From: Prevotella sp.
GTDB lineage: Bacteria > Bacteroidota > Bacteroidia > Bacteroidales > Bacteroidaceae
Reading direction: 5' to 3'
NCBI GenBank assembly: GCA_022779305.1
Contig: JALFSW010000048.1
Span: 1 to 60,569 of the forward strand
DNA length: 60,569 nucleotides
The translations under genes and the position numbers were made by a program. The notes beneath the pieces were generated by a model. That model saw nothing but the letters and a program-made list of their open reading frames with translations. It ran no database searches and was not told the origin of the DNA. Positions 46,272-54,009 of the stretch are shown here, piece after piece (position 1 is the stretch's first letter; each line of letters starts with the position of its first letter).

Positions 46272-49200
46272 ATGAAAAAAATGCTATCACTTGTTCTGCT
46301 TGCAGGACTTTCTATTTCTGCATCGGCAGAAGACCATCCGCTTTGGATGCGGTTTCCAGCAATTTCTCCCGATGGGAAAACCATTGCTTTCTCCTATAAA
46401 GGTGACATTTACACCGTTGCAGCGCAAGGAGGAACAGCTCACCAATTGACGACTAACCCTGCCTATGATGCTTATCCTGTTTGGAGCAAAGATGGCGAAA
46501 GTATTGCTTTTGCATCTTCCAGAGAAGGAAGTATGGACATTTATGTAATGGGAAAAGAAGGCGGTGTACCAAAACGACTGACCACCGATAGTGGTGACGA
46601 ATACCCCATGACGTTTTCCAACAATGAAACCATTATTTTTACGGCATCTCACATGCCAACGGCAAAAAGTATTTTCTTTGCATCGGGCACGTTTCCACAG
46701 ACTTATGAAGTTTCAACAAAAGGTACGCGCCCTCGCCTCATCACACCGATGCCTATGCTCGATGTGAGTGTCAATAGCAATGGTGATATGCTCTACCATG
46801 ACCAAAAAGGTTATGAAGATAAGTTCCGAAAACACCATCGTTCGCCTGTAGCACGAGACATTTGGCTCAACAGCAAGGGAACATTCAAGAAAATAACCGA
46901 TTTCAACGGAGAAGATCGCACACCTGTTTGGAGCAACAATTCCAATAGTTTCTATTATCTGAGCGAAGAAGATGGTACGTTCAACGTTTACAAACGTAAC
47001 ATTGATGGCAGTGGTAAAGCACAATTGACGCATCACAAGAAAAACCCCGTTCGTTTCCTTACGGCTGCACAAAATGACCTTCTTTGCTATGGGTATGATG
47101 GAGAAATCTATACCCTCGCACCCAACGGAACACCTCAAAAAGTGCGCATCAATATCATTACAGACCAAATAGATAAGGAGCTCGACCGACAAACACGCTT
47201 TTCGGGTGCAACGGAAATAAAAGTGTCACCCAACGGAAAGGAAATTGCGTTTGTGATGCGTGGTGATGTCTATGTTACATCGGTTGATTATAAGACTACT
47301 AAACGAATAACCGACACACCTGAAGAAGAACGCAATATTGATTTCTCGCCCAATGGGAATGCACTTGTTTATGCCTCTGAACGTGGTGGACTTTGGCAAA
47401 TCTACGAAACAAAAATAGTCAATAGTAAAGAAAAGCAATTCACCTACGCAACAGAACTAAAAGAAGAACGCTTGATTAATTCCGATCAAACGTCTTTCAT
47501 GCCACAATACAGCCCAGACGGAAAGAAAGTGGCATTCTATGAAAATCGTGCGTCATTGAAAATCATCGACGTTAAAAGCAAGGAAGTAGTTCGAGTAACC
47601 GACGGAAAAGACCTCTTTTCTTACCAAGATGGCGATATTTGGTTCACATGGAGTCCAGACAGTCGTTGGATTCTTGTTCCTTACATGGGGAATGCAGGTT
47701 GGAACAATGCCGATGTTGCAATGGTTGAGGCGGTTGCCAATGGTAAAGTTCACAATCTCACGCAAAGTGGTTACAATGATGGCGACGCCAAATGGGCATT
47801 GGGTGGAAAGGCAATGCTTTTCATGAGCGACCGGGCTGGCTATCGGAGTCACGGTAGTTGGGGGGCAGAAACCGATGCCTACTTGATGTTCTTTGATCTT
47901 GATGCCTACGAACGTTTCCGAATGACAAAAGAGGAAAAGCTCTTAGTCGAGGAAACTGAAAAAGAAAAGAAAAAAGAAGAAGCTGATGCAAAAGCAAAGG
48001 CAGATAAAAACAAAAAGAAAAAAACAAACGAAAAGGCAAAAGAGGATGATAAAAAACCACTGCAATTTGATTTAGAAAATTGTCGAGACAGAATAGTTCG
48101 CCTCACTGTCAATTCGTCGCATCTTGGAGATGCTGTGCTAAGCCCTGGTGGCGACACTCTCTATTATCAAGCTGCATTTGAAGGAGGTTTTGATCTTTGG
48201 AAACGCGATCTCAGAGAAGACAAAACACAACTTGTTCTCAAAGATGTTGGTTATGGTTCACTCGTGAGCGATAAGAATTTTAAGAACATTTTCCTTTGTG
48301 CCAACCGCAGCATTAAGAAAATCGACATCGCAAAGAATGCCATTAGTAATATCGACTTTGAAGCACTTTATAACTATAAACCCTACGAAGAGCGAGCTTA
48401 TCTTTTCAACCACGTATGGCAACAGATTTCCGATAAATTCTATGTGGAAGACATTCATGGCGTGGATTGGGCTGGCTACAAGAAGATTTACGAACGCTTC
48501 CTGCCGCATATCAACAACAATTATGATTTCCGTGATATGCTTAGCGAACTCCTTGGCGAATTGAATGCATCACACACTGGAGCACGCTATAATGCCCCTG
48601 GTGCAAGTATGAGTACGGCAGCTTTGGGGGTCTTCATCGACCATCAGTATGATGGTGATGGCATCAAAGTGGAAGAAGTCATCAAACGTGGACCTTTTGC
48701 CGTGAAGCAAACGGGCGTAACGAAAGGTTGCATCATAGAAAAAATAGATGGCGAAGCAATCTTAAAAGGAAAGGATTATAACCATCTTTTAGATGGAAAG
48801 GTGGGTAAGTCGATGCGCATTTCTGTCTTCAATCCTTCCACAAACAAGCGTTTTGAAACAACCATAAAAGCTATCAGCAAGGGTGCAGAACAAGACCTAC
48901 TTTACAAACGATGGGTTGAAAGAAACCGCAAGTTTGTAGACAGTCTGTCAAACGGTCGCATTGCTTATGTGCATGTGCGAGGAATGGATAGTCCAAGTTT
49001 CCGTACGGTTTACAGCGAATTGCTCAATGCAGAAAATCGTACAAAAGATGCCGTTATCGTGGACGAACGTCATAATGGCGGTGGATGGTTGCACGATGAC
49101 CTCTGTACATTGCTCAGCGGAAAGGAATACCAGAAATTCATTCCACATGGAAAATATATCGGTAGTGATCCTTTCAATAAATGGAACAAGCCTTCGTGTG

Positions 49201-49502
49201 TGATGATTTGCGAAGACGATTACAGCAACGGACAAGGTTTCCCACAGATCTACAAGTATTTAGGAATTGGAAAACTCATCGGAACGCCTGTAGCAGGAAC
49301 CATGACAGCCGTTTGGTGGGAACGCCTTATCAATGGTATGATCTTTGGTATTCCGCAAGTGGGGTGTCAAGACATGGAAGGACGATTTGCTGAAAATCTG
49401 CAACTCAATCCCGACATTGAAGTCTATAATACACCGGAGGATTACCTCAATGGCTACGACCGACAATTGGAAAGAGCTGTCAGAGAAATGATGAAGAAAT
49501 AG
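46272..49502 (+). CDS. Tricorn-like S41 protease, exported
   Basis: 1076 residues from 46272 (an ATG at 46266 is equally possible; 46224 would precede the signal peptide). The signal peptide MKKMLSLVLLAGLSISASA is followed by a WD40/PD40 beta-propeller (~25-550, repeats such as ISPDGKTIAFSYKGDIY and YSPDGKKVAFYE). A charged Lys/Glu/Ala-rich segment (~560-610) leads to the second propeller/C1 part, a PDZ domain (~790-860) and the S41 serine-protease domain. Likely catalytic residues: His768 (NASHTGARY), Ser985 (CEDDYSNGQGFPQ) and Glu near DMEGRF. It degrades peptides in the periplasm or at the surface; preference is not known. Confidence 0.92.
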   Translation: MKKMLSLVLLAGLSISASAEDHPLWMRFPAISPDGKTIAFSYKGDIYTVAAQGGTAHQLTTNPAYDAYPVWSKDGESIAFASSREGSMDIYVMGKEGGVPKRLTTDSGDEYPMTFSNNETIIFTASHMPTAKSIFFASGTFPQTYEVSTKGTRPRLITPMPMLDVSVNSNGDMLYHDQKGYEDKFRKHHRSPVARDIWLNSKGTFKKITDFNGEDRTPVWSNNSNSFYYLSEEDGTFNVYKRNIDGSGKAQLTHHKKNPVRFLTAAQNDLLCYGYDGEIYTLAPNGTPQKVRINIITDQIDKELDRQTRFSGATEIKVSPNGKEIAFVMRGDVYVTSVDYKTTKRITDTPEEERNIDFSPNGNALVYASERGGLWQIYETKIVNSKEKQFTYATELKEERLINSDQTSFMPQYSPDGKKVAFYENRASLKIIDVKSKEVVRVTDGKDLFSYQDGDIWFTWSPDSRWILVPYMGNAGWNNADVAMVEAVANGKVHNLTQSGYNDGDAKWALGGKAMLFMSDRAGYRSHGSWGAETDAYLMFFDLDAYERFRMTKEEKLLVEETEKEKKKEEADAKAKADKNKKKKTNEKAKEDDKKPLQFDLENCRDRIVRLTVNSSHLGDAVLSPGGDTLYYQAAFEGGFDLWKRDLREDKTQLVLKDVGYGSLVSDKNFKNIFLCANRSIKKIDIAKNAISNIDFEALYNYKPYEERAYLFNHVWQQISDKFYVEDIHGVDWAGYKKIYERFLPHINNNYDFRDMLSELLGELNASHTGARYNAPGASMSTAALGVFIDHQYDGDGIKVEEVIKRGPFAVKQTGVTKGCIIEKIDGEAILKGKDYNHLLDGKVGKSMRISVFNPSTNKRFETTIKAISKGAEQDLLYKRWVERNRKFVDSLSNGRIAYVHVRGMDSPSFRTVYSELLNAENRTKDAVIVDERHNGGGWLHDDLCTLLSGKEYQKFIPHGKYIGSDPFNKWNKPSCVMICEDDYSNGQGFPQIYKYLGIGKLIGTPVAGTMTAVWWERLINGMIFGIPQVGCQDMEGRFAENLQLNPDIEVYNTPEDYLNGYDRQLERAVREMMKK

Positions 49503-49519
49503 TTTTTCTTTGCATAACA

Positions 49520-49556
49520 AATTAGGGCATTATCACAAAAAGATAATGCCCTAATT
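49520..49556 (+). terminator. 15-bp stem-loop after the tricorn-like gene
   Basis: AATTAGGGCATTATC (49520-49534) pairs exactly with GATAATGCCCTAATT (49542-49556), loop 7 nt. No T-run follows. Likely the transcript end. Confidence 0.65.
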
Positions 49557-49641
49557 GTGTATCTAAGCAAGAGTGCTTATTTGATTTTTAGGGTTATATG
49601 ACAAAATATGCTTATTCTAATCGTAAGTCATAAGATTTTTA

Positions 49642-49649
49642 TAACTTTG
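49642..49649 (+). promoter_or_regulatory. -7 box for the O-acylation operon
   Basis: TAACTTTG fits the consensus; no TTTG 19-21 bp upstream. Predicted start near 49655 would place the whole R5 repeat in the 5' leader of the gene at 49885. Confidence 0.5.
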
Positions 49650-49654
49650 CAGAC

Positions 49655-49763
49655 TTAAACCCAGTTCGGTTATTAGAGGTCAAGCGGATGTAAGCCGTTG
49701 GGAAGTGAATAAATAAGATAAAAAGAAAGCCTTAACGGTTTAATGACCGATTTTGGGGATTAA
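49655..49763 (+). repeat. Short copy of the dispersed inverted-end repeat (R5)
   Basis: 109 bp. Ends TTAAACCCAGTTCGGTTATTAG and TTTAATGACCGATTTTGGGG, inside GCGGATGTAAGCC, GTTGGGAAGTGAA and an A/G-rich run. Same plan as R6. Confidence 0.75.
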
Positions 49764-49884
49764 AATTGCTGCATAGTCTTTGAGGTAAGGGAAAGAGAAC
49801 TTCCTTATGTAAGGAAGCACATTTTAAACGCCTTCTTTTCAAGGAAAAGCGCAGTTTAAATGATAAAAAGAAGGAAAGAAAAGT

Positions 49885-51282
49885 ATGTTTCGTTCAGAGT
49901 TTAAGGTGTTTGTTGTTGCAATGGCTGTTTTTATGCTATTGCTATTGCTCAGCTTCTTGTCTGCACCAACCATTGGTGGGATGCGCCTAAGAGAAGTACA
50001 CATTCTGGGAGATATTCTTCCAAAGGAGAAGAAAGACACCAATATTATCTCTCGTCCTCAACGATCAATGCAAAATTCTGTGGCAGAGGCAAAAGCAAAA
50101 GCCGATGGACGTTATCAGGAATATTGCCCAAAGGGTGTTACGATGATAACTGATTATGCAGAAGGCAAGGCGGGTGGGATGAACCATTTTTATGCAATGC
50201 TTGACCAAGTGAAGCAACTTGACCGACCCGTGCGCATTGCCTATTATGGCGACTCTTTTATCGAAGCCGACATTCTTACAGTCGATTTGCGCGAGCTACT
50301 TCAAGAAAAGTTTGGTGGCTGTGGGATAGGATGGATTGATTGTGAGAAAGGAACAAATGGCAGTCGTCCCACTGTTTCGCTGGAATCGAAAGGATTTGAG
50401 GGCTATCTTCCCAATCAAGCACATTTCAACCAGCAAGCGCAAGGACTCAATCAGAAATATTACAAAGCAGCACAAGGTGCAACGATGCACATCACAGCAT
50501 CCGATTTCCGAAAAGGTGCATCCCACTGGGAAACAGTGGCTTGTTTTCTTGCTGGTGAGCATCCTTTGACAGTTGAAGCCGATATCAACAAACGAACCAC
50601 CACGCAACGACAAACGAGTCGGGGCAACGGAACGGTGGAACGACTATTGTTCTCAAGTCCTAATATGAAAGAGATGAATTTAACATTCAAAGGAACATCT
50701 GGTAATCGACTTTTTGGTGTGGCTTTGGAAGGCCGACAAGGCGTAACGGTAGATAATTTTGGTTTGAGAGGAAACCCTGGTTACACGTTAAGCCATGTGC
50801 CAATATCCACACTCAAAGCCTTTGCAGCCGTGCGTCCTTATGATCTTTTCATCATTCATTATGGGTTAAATGTAGTATCAGATGATAATCCGAAAGCGTT
50901 TTATCAGAAGTACATCTGTCGGATGAAAGAAACCATCTCACACCTTCGTTCAGCCTATCCACAAGCGTCTATCTTGGTGTTTAGTGTTTCAGACCGCAGT
51001 CAGCGAACGGGCAATGGTGTGCAAACGATGAAAGCCATTCATGAACTTTCTGCATCGCAAGAATGTCTTGCTAGCGAAAGCAAGGTGTCCTATTTTAATC
51101 TCTTTGAGGCGATGGGTGGAGAAGGGAGTATGCAAACCTATGTGGACAACGGATGGGCAAACAAGGACTACACGCACATCAATTATGAAGGTGGAAAACG
51201 CATTGCTCGAAAAATTGTAGATGCCCTCCTTGCTGGCAAAGAAAACTACGAACGCAAAAAGGCTGCGGGGATTGTTCAATAA
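49885..51282 (+). CDS. Membrane-anchored SGNH-hydrolase-like protein
   Basis: 465 residues. One N-terminal membrane helix (~10-30) anchors an extracytoplasmic domain. SGNH blocks are visible: I as IAYYGDSFIEADIL (Ser in GDS), III as HYGLNVV, and V as DYTHINYEGG (D-x-x-H). It heads a three-gene operon with an MBOAT acyltransferase and a second GDSL protein. In such pairs the MBOAT moves acetyl groups across the membrane and the SGNH partner transfers them to a polymer or removes them. The acceptor (peptidoglycan, LPS or capsule) is not known. The ATG at 49885 precedes the membrane helix. Confidence 0.8.
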   Translation: MFRSEFKVFVVAMAVFMLLLLLSFLSAPTIGGMRLREVHILGDILPKEKKDTNIISRPQRSMQNSVAEAKAKADGRYQEYCPKGVTMITDYAEGKAGGMNHFYAMLDQVKQLDRPVRIAYYGDSFIEADILTVDLRELLQEKFGGCGIGWIDCEKGTNGSRPTVSLESKGFEGYLPNQAHFNQQAQGLNQKYYKAAQGATMHITASDFRKGASHWETVACFLAGEHPLTVEADINKRTTTQRQTSRGNGTVERLLFSSPNMKEMNLTFKGTSGNRLFGVALEGRQGVTVDNFGLRGNPGYTLSHVPISTLKAFAAVRPYDLFIIHYGLNVVSDDNPKAFYQKYICRMKETISHLRSAYPQASILVFSVSDRSQRTGNGVQTMKAIHELSASQECLASESKVSYFNLFEAMGGEGSMQTYVDNGWANKDYTHINYEGGKRIARKIVDALLAGKENYERKKAAGIVQ

Positions 51283-51304
51283 AAAAGGAAAGGTATCAAA
51301 GAAT

Positions 51305-52807
51305 ATGAACGTATCAGAAATACTAACAAACATATTGCAGGAACTGACCTACGATCCAAAACGTCCGCTGATTTTCAGTAGTGGACTTTTCCTCGTGCTC
51401 TTTCTTGGCTTCTCTTTTATCTATTTGTTGTTGAGGCGTAGAGACACGGCTCGTATCTTTTTTGTAACCCTTTTTTCCTACTATTTTTATTACAAGAGTA
51501 GCGGGATCTACTTTCTGTTGCTTGCTTTGGTAACCGTGAGTGATTATATCCTTGCGCATACTATTCATCGCACACCTGCAACAATACAAGGAAAACGAAA
51601 AAGAAAATGCTTGCTGGCGATGAGTCTTTTCATTGATTTGGGATTTTTGTTCTATTTCAAATATACCAATTTCTTCGTAGGGTTATTTGATAGATTGCTC
51701 GACCACAACTTCCAACCTTATGACATTTTTCTCCCCGTGGGCATTAGCTTTTTCACATTCCAAAGTCTTAGCTACACCATTGATGTTTATCGTGGACGAT
51801 TAAAACCACTTGGCAGTCTTTTAGACTATGCTTTCTATGTGTCGTTCTTTCCTCAACTTGTTGCTGGTCCAATCGTTCGTGCTACTGATTTTGCAGCGCA
51901 GATTCGGCGTAGGCTTTCCATTAGTAACACGATGATTGCACGGGGCATTTTTATGATCGTGGTGGGACTTTTTAAAAAAGCTGTCATTTCTGATTATATT
52001 AGTCTGAACTTTGTTGATCGAATTTTTGATAATCCAACGCTCTATACGGGTTTTGAAAACCTCTTGGGCGCTTTCGGCTACACGTTGCAGATCTATTGCG
52101 ACTTTAGCGGGTATAGCGATATGGCAATCGGTATTGCCTTGTTGTTGGGTTTTCATTTTCCGCAAAACTTCAATGCGCCTTTTAAGAGTGCAAACGTACA
52201 AGAATTTTGGAAACGATGGCACATCTCGCTGTCTTCTTGGATTCAAGACTATGTTTACATCTATTGGTTAGGTGGCAATCGAAAAGGTGCGTTGCGTGTT
52301 TATCAGAACCTACTCTTTGCAATGACGCTCTGTGGGTTGTGGCATGGGGCAAGCGTGAATTTTGTTTTGTGGGGCTGTCTGCATGGTGTTGCGCTTGTGC
52401 TGCATAAAATTTGTAGAACCCATCTGTTTCGCCATCCAAAACATTATCAACCAGATGGGTGGCGACGTCTGGGAGGTATTGCGATCACTTTTCTTTATAC
52501 GGTCTTCACTTTCTTGATATTCCGGACACAATCGTGGGAAACGTTTGTGGCGATGCAAAAACAAATTTTCTCTTCTTTCCATACAGAACTCATTCCGCAG
52601 GTGATAGAAGCCAATAAGTATATTTTGTCGCTCATCGGTTTGGGGCTTTTGGGGCATTATCTGCCCTCACGTTGGTCTAACCGCCTGACAGCAAGACTTT
52701 ATAAAAGTGGAACAATTGTCGAAATTCTACTTTTGGTTATCGTTATCTATGTGGTTATTCAAGTGAAGAGTAGCGAAATTCAACCTTTTATTTACTTTCA
52801 ATTCTAA
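51305..52807 (+). CDS. MBOAT O-acyltransferase (AlgI/DltB/PatA type)
   Basis: 500 residues from the ATG at 51305. The open frame starts earlier but those codons overlap the previous gene. About ten membrane helices. AlgI signatures include GISFFTFQSLSYTIDVYRG, FFPQLVAGPIVRA, IYCDFSGYSDMAIG and NFNAPFKSANVQEFWKRWHISLS. The catalytic His is in CGLWHGASVNFVLWG. It is predicted to transfer acyl groups to periplasmic partners for O-acylation of an envelope polymer. It starts 22 bp after the SGNH gene and is followed 15 bp later by a second hydrolase gene. Confidence 0.92.
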   Translation: MNVSEILTNILQELTYDPKRPLIFSSGLFLVLFLGFSFIYLLLRRRDTARIFFVTLFSYYFYYKSSGIYFLLLALVTVSDYILAHTIHRTPATIQGKRKRKCLLAMSLFIDLGFLFYFKYTNFFVGLFDRLLDHNFQPYDIFLPVGISFFTFQSLSYTIDVYRGRLKPLGSLLDYAFYVSFFPQLVAGPIVRATDFAAQIRRRLSISNTMIARGIFMIVVGLFKKAVISDYISLNFVDRIFDNPTLYTGFENLLGAFGYTLQIYCDFSGYSDMAIGIALLLGFHFPQNFNAPFKSANVQEFWKRWHISLSSWIQDYVYIYWLGGNRKGALRVYQNLLFAMTLCGLWHGASVNFVLWGCLHGVALVLHKICRTHLFRHPKHYQPDGWRRLGGIAITFLYTVFTFLIFRTQSWETFVAMQKQIFSSFHTELIPQVIEANKYILSLIGLGLLGHYLPSRWSNRLTARLYKSGTIVEILLLVIVIYVVIQVKSSEIQPFIYFQF

Positions 52808-52822
52808 AGATTTAATATCCCG

Positions 52823-53527
52823 ATGAAAAGATTTTTATTACTCCTTGGGGTTACAGCTGCGTTGGCTTGTGTTGTGCAGGCACAAAAAGTGACGTGGCGC
52901 GCCTCAAAACATTACAATGCCATGGTTACCAAATTTGAAAATCGTAATGACATTGATACCAACACCATTGTTATGCTTGGCAATAGTCTGACGGAGTTTG
53001 GGCGTGATTGGAGCGCAAAGCTCGGTGTAGATAATGTGGTGAATTATGGTATTATGGGCGACAATACACGTGGTATCTTGCATCGCCTTTGCCAGATTAC
53101 GCCCCATCAACCTAAAGCTATATTCTTGATGATAGGTATTAATGACGTTACACAGAGAGAAACGGCAGCAACCATCTTTGAAAGATGTCGCAATGTCATT
53201 GATTCTATTGGAGTTCAGAGTCCACAGACGCATCTTTTTATACAAAGCTTGTTGCCCATTAACCAAAATGTTAGGGTATGGAAGAAACTCATCAACCAAG
53301 AAGAAAAAATCATAGCACTCAATAGTCTGCTCTCGGCTTATTGTCAAGAACAAGAACTTGTTTTCATTGATCTTTATCCGCTTTTCCTCGATGAAGAGGG
53401 AAAAAGATTGCGTCCCGAACTCACAGCCGATGGTTTGCATGTCAATGCCGAGGGCTATCGCATTTGGGGAGAAGCATTGCAACCTTTTTTAGAGACGTTG
53501 CATGAAAACCCTGTATCTGTGGAGTAG
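52823..53527 (+). CDS. Exported GDSL/SGNH hydrolase
   Basis: 234 residues with a signal peptide (MKRFLLLLGVTAALACVVQA). Blocks of the PAF-acetylhydrolase-like SGNH family: I as VMLGNSLTEFGRDW (Ser in GNS), II as NYGIMGDNTRG, III as FLMIGINDVTQ, V as DGLHVNAEGYRIWGE (Asp, His). It probably removes O-acyl groups in the periplasm, for turnover or editing of the modification made by the preceding two genes. Third and last gene of the operon. Confidence 0.88.
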   Translation: MKRFLLLLGVTAALACVVQAQKVTWRASKHYNAMVTKFENRNDIDTNTIVMLGNSLTEFGRDWSAKLGVDNVVNYGIMGDNTRGILHRLCQITPHQPKAIFLMIGINDVTQRETAATIFERCRNVIDSIGVQSPQTHLFIQSLLPINQNVRVWKKLINQEEKIIALNSLLSAYCQEQELVFIDLYPLFLDEEGKRLRPELTADGLHVNAEGYRIWGEALQPFLETLHENPVSVE

Positions 53528-53720
53528 GGAGTCTTGGGGCAACATATCTGTAAAGGCAAAAGGTAAAACAATCCTCCCCGAACAAGAACCATGTGCCATT
53601 GTTCACTTTGGTAACGGAAAAATGAAGTCTAAAAGAGCTTTGAAAACCATCATTTGCATCTTCTTTATAAATCACTGGAAATCAGAATGATTTTTGAATG
53701 TTATGCGTCTGGTGTGTAAC

Positions 53721-53796
53721 TATACTATACTTGCGGTCTAACTAAACCTTACTTGTCATTCAAATGAGGCTCAGTGAGAAGCGAATTGCATTATAC
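53721..53796. repeat. TGAGGCT repeat family, copy C
   Basis: TATACTATACTTGCGGTCTA at the left (from 53721), ATGAGGCTCAGTGAGAAGCG in the middle and TTGCATTATAC at the right, similar to 40905-40978 but with weaker pairing. Confidence 0.5.
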
Positions 53797-53903
53797 TTTC
53801 CAAGTCGGAGTGCAATAGAAGCGTTAAGTAATTTTGTATTTGCAGGTTAGCTCTATGAAGTCAAAAAATAATGGGGAAATAATGAAAAATAAAATATATT
53901 TTA

Positions 53904-53911
53904 TATCTTTG
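53904..53911 (+). promoter_or_regulatory. -7 box for the metalloprotease gene
   Basis: TATCTTTG, consensus; no TTTG at the usual distance. Predicted start near 53918, about 90 nt before the ATG at 54010. Confidence 0.5.
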
Positions 53912-54009
53912 CATATGTGAATGCTATGGGACTGAATATTTCATTTCCTTTTTCCCTCGGTATTCCGATTGATAAATAGATATTCAGACAATACATTATT
54001 AACACCAAC

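Larger units (their letters stand above)
53528..54009. other. Gene-poor gap with stem-loop copy and -7 box
   Basis: 482 bp. A 62-codon frame at 53502-53690 overlaps the previous gene and shows no recognisable motif, so it is not called. Copy C of the TGAGGCT repeat lies at 53721-53796. TATCTTTG at 53904-53911 is the likely -7 box for the metalloprotease gene. Confidence 0.5.

Noticed and set aside
53502..53690. 62-codon frame after the GDSL gene
   Set aside because: It overlaps the end of the GDSL gene, has no promoter of its own and no recognisable motif; low confidence that it is real.
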